Part shown: positions 11,287 through 20,083 of the stretch, piece after piece
Position numbering within the stretch: the stretch's first letter is position 1
Layout of the letters: each line of letters starts with the position of its first letter
Source: a bacterium
GTDB taxonomy: Bacteria > Patescibacteriota > Minisyncoccia > UBA6257 > 2-01-FULL-56-20
Direction: 5' to 3'
DNA: 45,334 bases
Assembly: GCA_021827685.1 (NCBI GenBank)
Contig: JAKAUM010000008.1
Location: forward strand, 1 to 45,334
Position numbers and translations under genes: made by a program
Notes under the pieces: model-generated
Told to the model about the DNA's origin: nothing
Database searches by the model: none
What the model saw: the letters and a program-made list of their open reading frames with translations, nothing else

Positions 11287-13029
11287 ATGCGCGAGAAGAT
11301 TAAAGAGATATTAAGGGCGGTACTGAAGGAAGGCGGATATTTCGAAGACGGGGCGGCCTATGGCGGCCCTCTCGAAGTTTTCGTGCCGGAAAAGGCGGAG
11401 TTCGGCCATTATTCGACGAATGTCGCCATGAGAATTCCGGGCGGCGGGACGCCTCTTGCGCGGGCTGAGGCGATCGCGAAGGCGGCCGGCGCCGCGGCGC
11501 CGGCAGGATTTTTTGAAAAGACGGAGGCCGCGGCGCCGGGATTCGTCAATTTTTGGCTGAGCCCGGAAACGGTGCGGGGGGAGTTCGCGCGCGTCGCGCG
11601 CGAAAAGCGGTTCGGCAGGAACGGCTCCGGCGCCGGCGCGGCGGCCATCGTGGAATATTCTTCGGTGAATATCGCGAAACCGTTCCACCTCGGCCATCTT
11701 CGGAACACGGTGCTCGGCGCCGCGCTTGCGAATATTCTCGAGGCGAACGGCTACCGCGTGATCCGGTGGAATTATCTCGGCGATTGGGGCACGCAGTTCG
11801 GAAAGCTGATCGCCGCGTACAAGCAATGGGGCGACCGCCGCATAGTCCGGAAAAATCCCATCGAGGCATTGCAAAAGTTGTACGTCAGGTTCCATGCCGC
11901 CGCCGCGGAGGATCCTGAGCTCGAAGCGCGCGCGCGCGACGAATTCCGCAAGCTCGAATCGGGCGACCGCGAGAACCGGAAACTTTGGGAATGGTTCAAG
12001 GAGGAATCGCTTGCGGAGTTCAAGAAAACGTACCGCGCGCTCGGCGTCGATTTCGATGCCTGGATCGGGGAGAGTTTCTTCGAAAAAGAGCTGCGGCCGC
12101 TCGCGGCGGATCTTGCGGCGCGCGGCATCGCGGAGCGGAGCGAGGGCGCGCTCATCGTCCGCCTCGATGAATTCAATCTCCCCCCCGTCCTGATCGAAAA
12201 ATCGGACGGGGCGAGCTTATATCTCACCCGGGATATCGCGAATCTCCGCTACCGGCTTCGGAAATACAAGCCGGCGGAAATACTCTACGTAGTGGGGAAC
12301 GAGCAGTCGCTCGCATTCGCCCAGCTTTTTGCGATTGCGAAGAAGCTTGGAATGGATTCCGCTCGCCTTGCGCACGTGAAATACGGCCTCGTGCTCGGCG
12401 AGAGCGGAAAAAAAATTTCCACGCGGCGCGGCGAGGCGGTCACGGCGGCGGAGGCGATGGACAAGGCGGTTGCGCTCGCGCGCGGCGTAGTCGATGAAAA
12501 GGGGCGCGGACTCACGGAGCGCCAAAAGGATGCGGCGGCGCGAGCCGTCGGCATCGGCGCGCTCAAATATGCGAACCTCAAGGAGAACCGGCTGACGGAT
12601 ATAGTGTTTGATTGGGGCAAGATGCTCGATTTAACGGGCGACAGCGCGCCCTACCTTCAATATACCTACGCCCGCTTCGCGAGCATTTTGAGAAAAGCGC
12701 CGAAGGGCGCCGCCAGGCGCGTATCCGCCGGCGCGACCGCCGCGACCGCCGTCGTGCCCGGCAGCGAGCCGGAGCTCGCGCTCATGCGGAAGATATTCGA
12801 ATTTCCGGATGCGGTCGCGGCGGCGGGCGAAATGCATTCGACGAGCGTCGTGGCGAATTATCTCTATAAGCTTGCCGTCGCGTCGAACAGGTTTTATGAG
12901 ACGACGCCGGTGCTCGGCGAGGAGGATCGCGCGCGCCGCGCCGCGCGCCTTGCGCTCGTCGCGGTGGCCGCGCGGACCCTGCGCGACGGCCAGGCGCTCC
13001 TCGGCATCGAGTCGCCGGAGAAGATCTGA
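11287..13029 (+). CDS. argS: Arginyl-tRNA synthetase
   Basis: Class Ia synthetase charging tRNA-Arg. 580 residues, the usual length. An N-terminal Add-1 domain (1-100) is followed by the Rossmann catalytic domain with the HIGH motif as HLGH (residues 134-137, in KPFHLGHLRNTVLG), the RWNYLGDWGTQFG segment, and the KMSK-like site GKKIS (374-378). The C-terminal anticodon-binding DALR domain includes YLQYTYARFASILRKA and YLYKLAVASNRFYE. ATG at 11287 is chosen because MREKIKEIL starts the domain; the open frame continues upstream through smpB antisense sequence and is not coding there. It is followed by ileS after a 54-nt spacer with its own promoter. Confidence 0.96.
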   Translation: MREKIKEILRAVLKEGGYFEDGAAYGGPLEVFVPEKAEFGHYSTNVAMRIPGGGTPLARAEAIAKAAGAAAPAGFFEKTEAAAPGFVNFWLSPETVRGEFARVAREKRFGRNGSGAGAAAIVEYSSVNIAKPFHLGHLRNTVLGAALANILEANGYRVIRWNYLGDWGTQFGKLIAAYKQWGDRRIVRKNPIEALQKLYVRFHAAAAEDPELEARARDEFRKLESGDRENRKLWEWFKEESLAEFKKTYRALGVDFDAWIGESFFEKELRPLAADLAARGIAERSEGALIVRLDEFNLPPVLIEKSDGASLYLTRDIANLRYRLRKYKPAEILYVVGNEQSLAFAQLFAIAKKLGMDSARLAHVKYGLVLGESGKKISTRRGEAVTAAEAMDKAVALARGVVDEKGRGLTERQKDAAARAVGIGALKYANLKENRLTDIVFDWGKMLDLTGDSAPYLQYTYARFASILRKAPKGAARRVSAGATAATAVVPGSEPELALMRKIFEFPDAVAAAGEMHSTSVVANYLYKLAVASNRFYETTPVLGEEDRARRAARLALVAVAARTLRDGQALLGIESPEKI

Positions 13030-13054
13030 GGCGCGCGGCGCGGTTCCTTTGAAA

Positions 13055-13076
13055 AGCGCGGATTTTTTGCTAACCT
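13055..13076 (+). promoter_or_regulatory. Likely promoter of ileS
   Basis: A TTGAAA (about 13049-13054), a 16-bp spacer and TAACCT (13071-13076) end 7 nt before the ileS ATG at 13084, again giving an mRNA with almost no leader. The GGAGG directly before the ATG is too close to act as a normal Shine-Dalgarno site. Confidence 0.5.
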
Positions 13077-13083
13077 TGGAGGT

Positions 13084-16000
13084 ATGGCGCCGGAACCGCG
13101 GGACTTTTTAAAGGGCCAGTTCAATCTTCCGGAGACGGAAGAAAAAATCCTCGCCTTTTGGAAAGGGAAGCGTATTTTCGAGAAGTCGCTTGCGCAGACG
13201 AAGCGCGGCAAGCCGTTCGTCTTTTACGAAGGGCCGCCGTATGCGAACGGGAAGCCCGGCATCCATCACGTCCTCGCGCGCGTCATAAAAGACGTCGTAC
13301 TGAGATATAAAACGATGCGTGGGTATCATGTTCCGCGGCGGGCGGGATGGGATACGCACGGCCTGCCGGTGGAAATGGCCGCCGAAAAGGCGCTCGGCTT
13401 CAAGACGAAACGGGAGATCGAGCAATTCGGCGTGAAGCGGTTCAACGAAGAGGCGAAGAAGCAGGTTTGGATATATAAGGAGGAGTGGGAACGGCTCACG
13501 GAGCGCATCGGCTACTGGCTCGATCTTAAAAACGCGTACGTCACGTACGCGCCGGAATACGTGGAAACGATCTGGTGGACGCTCGCGGGAATATGGCGGC
13601 GCAAACTGCTTTATAAGGGGCGCAAGGTAGTGCAGTGGTGCACGCGCTGCGGCACGGCGCTTTCCTCGCACGAGCTCGCACAGGGATATAAAGAGGTGAC
13701 GGACAGGTCGGCCTACGTAAAATTCAAGCTGAAGAAGGGCCAGAGAATCGGGAATTTTGCGGCGGACGACGCGACCTATATTCTTTCGTGGACGACGACG
13801 CCGTGGACCCTGCCGGGAAACGTCGCGCTTGCCGTGGGCGAGGATATCACGTACTCGTTCATCCGTACCGCGGCGCCGGATCGCGCCTCTTATATCGTGG
13901 CGAAAGATCTCGCGGGGGCGGTCTTGAAGGACTGCGATTTCGCCGTGCTCGGCGAGATTCCGGGCAGGCGCCTCGTGGGGCTTGAATATGAGCCGCTTTT
14001 CGACATTGCGGCGTTCCGCGGGAGTGCCGCGGCGTACAAGGTCTATCCCGCCGGATTCGTGACCACGACCGACGGCACGGGCATCGTCCATACGGCGGTC
14101 ATGTACGGCGAGGACGACTACCTGCTTGGCAAAAAGGAAGGCCTTCCGGAATACCACACGGTGGACGAGGAGGGGAAGTTCGTAGAGGGAATCCCCGGGC
14201 TTGAGGGGGACTACGTGAAAGCGGAGGGAACCGAAGAAAAGATTTTCGCCGCGCTCCGGCGCGGCGGCAATCTTCTGCGCGTCGAGCCGTACGTGCACGA
14301 ATATCCGCACTGCTGGCGTTGCGACACGCCCGTCCTGTATTACGCGCGGACGTCGTGGTTCATCAAGATGAGCTCACTGAGGAAAGAGCTCCTCGCGCGC
14401 AACAGTACGATCAATTGGATGCCGGCGCACGTGAAGAAGGGCCGTTTCGGCGAATGGCTCCGCGAAGCGAAGGACTGGAACCTCTCGCGGGAACGGTATT
14501 GGGGCGTCCCTCTCCCCGTTTGGGAATGCGCGGCCTGCGGGCATACGGAAGTGGCGGACGGGATCGACGGGCTCTCGCAGCTTGCGGGCGGCGCGCGGAA
14601 CCGCTACTGGGTGATGCGCCATGGCGAAGCGGAAAGCAACACGTTCAATATCCTCGACTCCGGCCAGCAGAAGTTCCTGCGCCTTACGCCGCGCGGCGAG
14701 CGCCAGGTCGCGGCTTCAATACGCGGTTTGCGCCGCGAGCTCGGGAAGCGCGGGGAGCGGATAGACATCCTTATTGCCTCTGACATCGCGCGCGCGAAGC
14801 AAACCGAGGCGATCGGCGCGGATGCCCTGCCGGGCGCGGAAAGGCTGCTCGACAAGCGCCTCGAAGAAATACGTTTCGGCCCCGCGCTTACGGGATATGG
14901 CGACGAAAAATACGCCGCGGCGTTCCCGACCTACGAATCGCGCTTTGAAAAGCGTCCCGAGGGCGGGGAATCGCTCCGGGACGTACGCACGCGGCTGTGG
15001 GGCTTTTTAAAGGACTGCGAAAAGAAGTACCGGGGGAAAAACATCCTGATCGTGACGCATGCATATCCGGCATGGATGCTTTTCCAGGCGGCGGAGGCAT
15101 GGAGCGAGCGCCGCGCCATTCGCGAAAAGGAAGCGCACGGCCGCAATTTTATGGATTTCGCCGAGATCAGGCCGCTCACGGTGAAGACGGCGCCGCGCGA
15201 CGATACCGGGGAAGTTGACCTGCACCGGCCGTTTGCGGACGCGATCGAGTTCCCGTGCCCGGCGTGCGCGAAGAAGGGAGCCGTTTCGGCAATGCGCCGC
15301 GTCCCCGAGGTCATCGATGTCTGGTACGATTCCGGCGCCATGCCCTTGGCGCAGGCGCATTTTCCCTTTGAGATAAGGGGCGCCGCCTCCCGTTCGCGCC
15401 GCCCGCTCGCACCCGAAGCGCATATCACATATCCCGCAGACTATATCGCGGAGGGAATGGACCAGACGCGCGGTTGGTTCTATACGATGCTGGCCGTCGC
15501 GACGGCGCTCGGCTATGAGGCGCCGTACCGCAACGTGATCGCGTTCGGGCTCGTGAACGACAAGTTCGGCCGGAAGATGTCGAAGTCCAAGGGGAACGCC
15601 ATAGAGCCGTTCGCCATGATCGACAAATACGGCGCGGACGCGCTCCGCTGGCATTTTTTCACGGGGACGCCTTTCGGCGAACCGAAGGATTTCGACGAAG
15701 AAGACGTCGCGAAGGCGTTCAGGAAGATGCACCTCATCGCGTACCACTCGTTCGTTTTTTGGAAAACGTACGCGGCGAAGAAAACGGCCCGCGGCGGAAC
15801 CGGCGCCGGTTCCGGCGCCGCGCCGAAGAGCGCGAATCTTCTCGACAAGTGGATTCTTGCGCGCCTTGCGGGGCTCGTCGCATCCGTGACGGCAAAACTG
15901 GACCGGTATGAAGTGCGCGAGGCGGCGCTCGAGACGGAATCGTTCGCGGATGATCTCTCGAGGTGGTATATCCGCCGCTCGCGCCGCCGGCTCCAGAGGC

Positions 16001-16683
16001 CGGAGCGCGCCGAGGATTACCGGGCGGCTTCGGCCACGCTCGGCTACGCGCTCCTCTCGCTCGCGAAACTCCTTGCGCCCTTTACGCCGTTTTTCGCCGA
16101 GGCGCTCTATTCCGCGCTCGGCGGGAAAAAAGAGTCGGTGCATCTCGACGCGTGGCCCTCGGCGCCGCATGGCGGGGGCGCCGCCGCGGAGAAGCTCGTT
16201 GCGGCGATGAGGGCCGTCCGCGAACTCGCCGCCGCGGGCCTCGCGAAGCGCGCGGAAGCGGGGATCAAAGTGCGCCAGCCGCTCGCATCGCTCGCGATCG
16301 GCGTGCGCCTTCCGGTGGCCCTCGCCGCCATCCTTGCCGACGAGGTGAACGTGAAAAAAATTACGACGGATCCGAAGCTCGGAAGCGGCGTCCGGCTGGA
16401 CACGGCGATTTCGCCCGAGCTTCGCGAAGAGGGGATGTTGCGCGACGCGGTCCGCATAGTGCAGGAACTGCGCCAGAAGGCGCGCCTTGCCCCGAAGGAC
16501 AGAATCGCCCTTATGGTAAGCGCCCCGGCGCCGCTTGCCGAAGTCTTTAAAAAGCGCGAGCGCGCCCTGCGCTCGGAAGTTGGCGCGAAGACGGTGGCAT
16601 ACGGCCGCTCGGAGAAGTTTTCCGCCGAGGAAGAGGTGGAAATAGAAGGCCAGCCGCTCTGGATCGCCCTGAGGAAAATCTAG
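13084..16683 (+). CDS. ileS: Isoleucyl-tRNA synthetase with an inserted histidine-phosphatase domain
   Basis: Charges tRNA-Ile; 1199 residues, about 150-200 longer than usual. Synthetase parts: the signature PYANGKPGIHHVLARVIKD (GxHH variant of HIGH, known in actinobacterial and other type-2 IleRS), a CP1 editing region with CTRCGTALSSHE, SWTTTPWTLPGN and YGEDDY, the DVWYDSGAMPLAQ motif, GRKMSKSKGN, and a C-terminal anticodon-binding domain. The zinc ribbon is split: C482xxC485 lies before and C725xxC728 after about 240 residues. Between them, about 505-690, lies a complete histidine-phosphatase fold: YWVMRHGEAESN (R512-H513-G514), LTPRGERQV, ASDIARAKQT (R570), LEEIRFG, GGESLRDVRTRL and IVTHAYP (H659). 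All key catalytic residues of that family are present, so it may be active. Its substrate is unknown. Confidence 0.96.
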   Translation: MAPEPRDFLKGQFNLPETEEKILAFWKGKRIFEKSLAQTKRGKPFVFYEGPPYANGKPGIHHVLARVIKDVVLRYKTMRGYHVPRRAGWDTHGLPVEMAAEKALGFKTKREIEQFGVKRFNEEAKKQVWIYKEEWERLTERIGYWLDLKNAYVTYAPEYVETIWWTLAGIWRRKLLYKGRKVVQWCTRCGTALSSHELAQGYKEVTDRSAYVKFKLKKGQRIGNFAADDATYILSWTTTPWTLPGNVALAVGEDITYSFIRTAAPDRASYIVAKDLAGAVLKDCDFAVLGEIPGRRLVGLEYEPLFDIAAFRGSAAAYKVYPAGFVTTTDGTGIVHTAVMYGEDDYLLGKKEGLPEYHTVDEEGKFVEGIPGLEGDYVKAEGTEEKIFAALRRGGNLLRVEPYVHEYPHCWRCDTPVLYYARTSWFIKMSSLRKELLARNSTINWMPAHVKKGRFGEWLREAKDWNLSRERYWGVPLPVWECAACGHTEVADGIDGLSQLAGGARNRYWVMRHGEAESNTFNILDSGQQKFLRLTPRGERQVAASIRGLRRELGKRGERIDILIASDIARAKQTEAIGADALPGAERLLDKRLEEIRFGPALTGYGDEKYAAAFPTYESRFEKRPEGGESLRDVRTRLWGFLKDCEKKYRGKNILIVTHAYPAWMLFQAAEAWSERRAIREKEAHGRNFMDFAEIRPLTVKTAPRDDTGEVDLHRPFADAIEFPCPACAKKGAVSAMRRVPEVIDVWYDSGAMPLAQAHFPFEIRGAASRSRRPLAPEAHITYPADYIAEGMDQTRGWFYTMLAVATALGYEAPYRNVIAFGLVNDKFGRKMSKSKGNAIEPFAMIDKYGADALRWHFFTGTPFGEPKDFDEEDVAKAFRKMHLIAYHSFVFWKTYAAKKTARGGTGAGSGAAPKSANLLDKWILARLAGLVASVTAKLDRYEVREAALETESFADDLSRWYIRRSRRRLQRPERAEDYRAASATLGYALLSLAKLLAPFTPFFAEALYSALGGKKESVHLDAWPSAPHGGGAAAEKLVAAMRAVRELAAAGLAKRAEAGIKVRQPLASLAIGVRLPVALAAILADEVNVKKITTDPKLGSGVRLDTAISPELREEGMLRDAVRIVQELRQKARLAPKDRIALMVSAPAPLAEVFKKRERALRSEVGAKTVAYGRSEKFSAEEEVEIEGQPLWIALRKI
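14593..15160 (+). other. Histidine-phosphatase domain inserted within ileS
   Basis: Region of ileS encoding the phosphoglycerate-mutase/histidine-phosphatase-like domain: RHG motif at 14617-14625, second Arg in SDIARAKQT at 14791-14793 and the second catalytic His at 15058-15060. The reading frame is continuous on both sides and GC content matches the rest of ileS, so it is a true in-frame fusion and not a chimera of two genes. The boundaries are approximate. Confidence 0.88.
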
Positions 16684-16698
16684 GAACCCGCCTACGGC

Positions 16699-17682
16699 CT
16701 AAAGGAGGCCAAGCTTCTTTTTTACCTCGGCGATTTTCTTTTCCGCGATTCGGCCCGCTTCCGCTGCGCCGCCGGCGAGCACCTCCGCGATCCGCGAGGG
16801 TTCGGCGAGCAGCTTCTTTTTCGCCGAGCGGAATTCCGAGAAATACTCTATTACGAGTTCCGCGAGGCGCGTTTTGAGCACGGAATATTTTTCTCCGGCG
16901 AATTCGCGGGCGACCATCGCCGGTTCCATGTGCGAGAGCGCGGCATAGAGGTCGATCAAGTTTGCGAGCCCCGGCTTCTTTTTCGGGTCATAAGCCACTT
17001 CCGTGCCGGAATCGGTAACCGCGCGCGCGATCTTTTTTCGGATTGTCTCGGGAGCGTCGTCCAGGAAAAGGCAGCCGTCCGGCTGGGACTTGGACATCTT
17101 TTTCCCCGGATCTTTCAGGTTCATTACGCGGTTCGCGCGGGTAAGGATTCCCTCGGGTTCCGTAAAGGTTTCGCCGAAGCGCGCATTGAATTTCCGCGCG
17201 AGCGTGCGCGCGAGCTCGAGATGCTGGAGCTGATCCTCGCCCACGGGCACGGCCGCCGCGCCGTAGAGGAGGATATCCGCGGCCATGAGGACCGGATACA
17301 TAAGGAGCCCCGCGTTCACTTCGCGTTTTTTTACGAGCGCCTTGTCTTTATACTGCGTCATCCGCCGGAGCTCCCCTTCCGGCGCCATCGTGGTGAGGAC
17401 CCACATGAGTTCCGTGTGGGCGGGTATCGCCGACTGGGGGAATATGACGGATTTTTTCGGGTCGAGCCCCGCGGCGAGGTATTCCGCGGCGAGCTCCAGC
17501 ACTTGCGCCCGCTTCTCTCGCGGAGAGAAATCTTCGGTAAGGGAGTGCAGGTCCGCTTCGAAGAAGTAGCAATCATACTTTCCCGAGTTCTGGAGGTCCG
17601 TAAAATTTTTCAGCGCGCCGAGGTAGTTTCCGAGGTGCATATGCCCTTCGGGCTTCATCCCGGAAATCAAAGCCGGTTTCAT
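16699..17682 (-). CDS. trpS: Tryptophanyl-tRNA synthetase
   Basis: Class Ic synthetase charging tRNA-Trp; 327 residues, normal length. Signature HMHLGNYLGALKNF near the N-terminus (HxGN form of the HIGH motif), the GEDQLQHLELARTLARKFN segment, and the KMSKS site GKKMSKSQPDG. The usual 'RPTG' before HLGN is KPEG here. ATG at 17682 gives MKPALISGMKPEG; a TACAAT box on the minus strand (17694-17689) ends 6 nt before it, so the mRNA is leaderless; an upstream ATG in the same frame is rejected for that reason. Convergent with ileS, 15 nt between stops, and followed upstream by rnj on the same strand. Confidence 0.95.
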   Translation of the reverse strand: MKPALISGMKPEGHMHLGNYLGALKNFTDLQNSGKYDCYFFEADLHSLTEDFSPREKRAQVLELAAEYLAAGLDPKKSVIFPQSAIPAHTELMWVLTTMAPEGELRRMTQYKDKALVKKREVNAGLLMYPVLMAADILLYGAAAVPVGEDQLQHLELARTLARKFNARFGETFTEPEGILTRANRVMNLKDPGKKMSKSQPDGCLFLDDAPETIRKKIARAVTDSGTEVAYDPKKKPGLANLIDLYAALSHMEPAMVAREFAGEKYSVLKTRLAELVIEYFSEFRSAKKKLLAEPSRIAEVLAGGAAEAGRIAEKKIAEVKKKLGLL

Positions 17683-17688
17683 AAGTCG

Positions 17689-17694
17689 ATTGTA
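17689..17694 (-). promoter_or_regulatory. -10 box of trpS
   Basis: TACAAT on the minus strand, 6 nt before the ATG. The -35 region is poor. Confidence 0.55.
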
Positions 17695-17779
17695 GCAGAG
17701 CGCCGCGCGATTATAAAGCCGCGCCGCGCGAGGCATGTGCAAAACAAAAGGCGGCCGTATGCACTTGGCCGCCTCCTTC

Positions 17780-19675
17780 CTATATCTCGATGATTACGGG
17801 CAGGATCATGGGCCTGCGGCGCGTTTTACTGTAGAGATACTGGCCGATCTGGTCGCGGAGGAGCGTTTTGAGATAGTCGGGTTCGAGCTCCTGGTTTGAC
17901 GGCAGGCGCTGTATGAGCCCGCGGATGCGCTTGCGCACTTCGTCCAGAAGATCCTGATGCTCTTTTAGATAAATGAAACCGCGCGAAATGATGTCGGGAT
18001 TTTTAATCAGCCGGGCGCGGCCTCGGTCGAGCGTGAGGATGATGATCATCATGCCTTCGGCGGCAAGCGCGCGGCGGTCGCGGATTACGACCTCCTCCAC
18101 GTCGCCGACGCCGAGCCCGTCCACCATGACGTAGTAAGCGGGAACGCTTTCCTTCGTAACGGCGAAGCTGTCCGGGCCGAGTTCGGCCACCTGGCCGTTG
18201 TCCATCAGGATCACGCGCTCCTTCGGGATGCCGACTTCGCGCGCGGAAATGCCGTTCGCGGCGCGCATGAAATAGTAGCCGTGCACGGGTACCAGGAATT
18301 TCGGCTTCATAAGCTTCATTACGAGCTTGAGATCCTCCTTCGGCGCGTGGCCGGACGAATGGATGTCCACGAGCGCCGAGTGGTAGACGATCGCGCCCTG
18401 CCGCGCGAGATTGTCCTTTACGGACTGGACGGTGCGCTCGTTGCCCGGGATCACGGAAGACGAGAGCACGAACGTGTCCCCCGGCTTCACTTTGATATGG
18501 CGGTGCTCGCCGGTGATCATTTTCATAAGGCCCGCATTCGATTCGCCCTGCGCGCCCGTGGAAAGAATGAGGATTTTCGCGTCTTTCATCTTGTTCACTT
18601 CCTCGATCGGCACGATCGTGCCCTCTTTCGCCTTTACGAAGCCGAGGGTTTGGGCGATCTGGATGTTTGTCCGCATGGAGTAGCCGTTCAAAGCCACCTT
18701 GCGGCCGATCCGTTCGGCGATCTTGATGATTTCCGCGATGCGCGTGATGAGCGACGCGAAGGTCGCGACTATGATGCGCCCTTCGGCCGCCTGGAATATT
18801 TCCTCGAGGTTCTTTTCTACGGTTTTTTCCGAAAGCGAGTGGCCGGGCCGTTCGGCGGCCGTCGAGTCCACCATGAAGCTGTGCACGCCCATGTTGCCGA
18901 TTTTTTCGAATTCATCGAGACCCTGCGGCTCATCCTTCTCGTTATAGTCGAGGCGGAAGTCGGCGAAATGGACGATGTTGCCGACGGGGGTCTTCATCAT
19001 GACGCCCGTCGTTTCCGGAATCGTATGCGGCACGCCGAAGAAGAGCGCGCTGAAGTAGTTGGAGATTTTAAGATCGTCGCCGTTCTTCACCGTGACTACG
19101 TTGAGCTTCGGCGAGTTGGGGAAGTCCTCCTGCCGTTTTTCGATGATCGCCTTCGTGATGGAGGTCGCGTAAATCGGCGGGTTGCCGAGCCGCGCCAAGA
19201 GATGCGGCAGTGCGCCGATGTGGTCGTAATGGCCGTGCGTGAGGATGATGGCCTGGACGTTCTGCTTCTTTTTCTCGAGATAGGAGACGTTCGGGATGAT
19301 GTAATCGATGCCCGGCGTCTCTTCTTCGGGGAACTGTAAGCCGACGTCGATAAGGATGATCTCGTTCTTATATTCCAAGAACATGCAGTTCCTCCCGATT
19401 TCCTCAAGCCCGCCGAGCGGGACGAATCGGAGGAGGTCGTCGCGGCGCTCGCCCGCCTCTGCCGCGCCTTCGGCGCGCTTCGCCTCGCGCGGACCCGCTT
19501 TCGGGTTTCTTTCTCCTCCTCCGCGCGCCTCCGGCGCGCGGAATTTCCGTTCGAAGGTGGAGCGGCCGGCGCGCACCGTGCCCGGCTCTTTCCCGTTCGC
19601 CTGCGGCGGCCGCGGCCGGATTTCGGGCGGCTTTATTCGCGGACGTTCTTTCCTGTCGTTTTCCTGTCTTTGCAT
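17780..19675 (-). CDS. rnj: Ribonuclease J
   Basis: Metallo-beta-lactamase/beta-CASP RNase with 5' exo- and endonuclease activity in mRNA decay and rRNA maturation. 631 residues. The first 80 are a disordered Pro/Arg/Glu-rich extension not found in Bacillus RNase J. The core has LRFVPLGGLEEIGRN, the metal site LTHGHYDHIGALPHL, HFADFRLDYN, the beta-CASP part with LILSTGAQGESNAGL and SSSVIPGNE, and VPVHGYYFMRA near the C-terminus. With rny in the same window, the organism carries both Gram-positive-type RNases. The ATG at 19675 begins 30 nt after the tRNA-Leu, so tRNA and rnj are likely cotranscribed. Confidence 0.95.
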   Translation of the reverse strand: MQRQENDRKERPRIKPPEIRPRPPQANGKEPGTVRAGRSTFERKFRAPEARGGGERNPKAGPREAKRAEGAAEAGERRDDLLRFVPLGGLEEIGRNCMFLEYKNEIILIDVGLQFPEEETPGIDYIIPNVSYLEKKKQNVQAIILTHGHYDHIGALPHLLARLGNPPIYATSITKAIIEKRQEDFPNSPKLNVVTVKNGDDLKISNYFSALFFGVPHTIPETTGVMMKTPVGNIVHFADFRLDYNEKDEPQGLDEFEKIGNMGVHSFMVDSTAAERPGHSLSEKTVEKNLEEIFQAAEGRIIVATFASLITRIAEIIKIAERIGRKVALNGYSMRTNIQIAQTLGFVKAKEGTIVPIEEVNKMKDAKILILSTGAQGESNAGLMKMITGEHRHIKVKPGDTFVLSSSVIPGNERTVQSVKDNLARQGAIVYHSALVDIHSSGHAPKEDLKLVMKLMKPKFLVPVHGYYFMRAANGISAREVGIPKERVILMDNGQVAELGPDSFAVTKESVPAYYVMVDGLGVGDVEEVVIRDRRALAAEGMMIIILTLDRGRARLIKNPDIISRGFIYLKEHQDLLDEVRKRIRGLIQRLPSNQELEPDYLKTLLRDQIGQYLYSKTRRRPMILPVIIEI

Positions 19676-19704
19676 TATTCGCTTTTTTCTATTGTTGCTG
19701 ATTG

Positions 19705-19787
19705 TGGGCAGGGAGGGACTTGAACCCTCACGACCTTGCGGCCATAGCGACCTGAACGCTACGTGTCTGCCATTCCACCACCTGCCC
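19705..19787 (-). tRNA. tRNA-Leu (CAG)
   Basis: Minus-strand tRNA of 83 nt: acceptor GGGCAGG (19787-19781) pairs with CCTGCCC (19712-19706); D-arm GGTGGAATGGCAGACAC; anticodon arm TAGCG-TTCAGGT-CGCTA with anticodon CAG; a long variable arm, as expected for class II leucine tRNA; T-arm GGTTCAAGTCC. Discriminator A at 19705; CCA is not encoded. Confidence 0.95.
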
Positions 19788-19814
19788 AGAAGGAGAATTT
19801 GCCGTGGAAAGTAC

Positions 19815-19844
19815 AGTGTACCACGGCTACCGCGGAAAAGTCAA
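19815..19844 (-). promoter_or_regulatory. Promoter of tRNA-Leu and rnj
   Basis: On the minus strand TTGACT (19844-19839), 18-bp spacer, TACACT (19820-19815) preceded by TG (extended -10). Start expected about 20 nt upstream of the tRNA. Confidence 0.65.
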
Positions 19845-19950
19845 ATGGAGGCTTCCACCCGCAGGTCTCGGACCTGTGTTTTCCATATAAGCCGGGCAAC
19901 CTATGGTTTATATATGAATTTTGGTGCTATATACTAAAGGAAATCCCTAT

Positions 19951-20043
19951 GGAACATCCTAAAATTTCGTGTGTCGTTCTGGCATGCGACTCGCATATAT
20001 CTAAGGGGAACAGCGTTTTACATGCGCTCGCATATCGTTGAAA
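19951..20043 (+). CDS. Possible 30-residue peptide or gene remnant
   Basis: MEHPKISCVVLACDSHISKG... reads like the N-terminus of a glycosyltransferase-like protein but stops after 30 codons. AAAGGAAA lies about 10 nt before the ATG and TATACT is 15 nt upstream. It could be a small leader gene for the ATP-grasp gene at 20084 or a decayed remnant. The rest of 19788-20084 is AT-rich and empty. Confidence 0.35.
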
Positions 20044-20083
20044 TTGCATATAAAGGGCAGAAAAAAATATACGATCGTCGTTC

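Noticed and set aside
15798-15825. GC-rich palindrome GGAACCGGCGCCGGTTCC within ileS as a regulatory repeat
   Set aside because: It lies inside the coding sequence of a flexible Gly/Ala linker, where such self-complementary GC runs are expected from codon bias.
13108-16170. Long minus-strand frames opposite ileS
   Set aside because: Shadows of ileS third-position GC bias; none has a domain.
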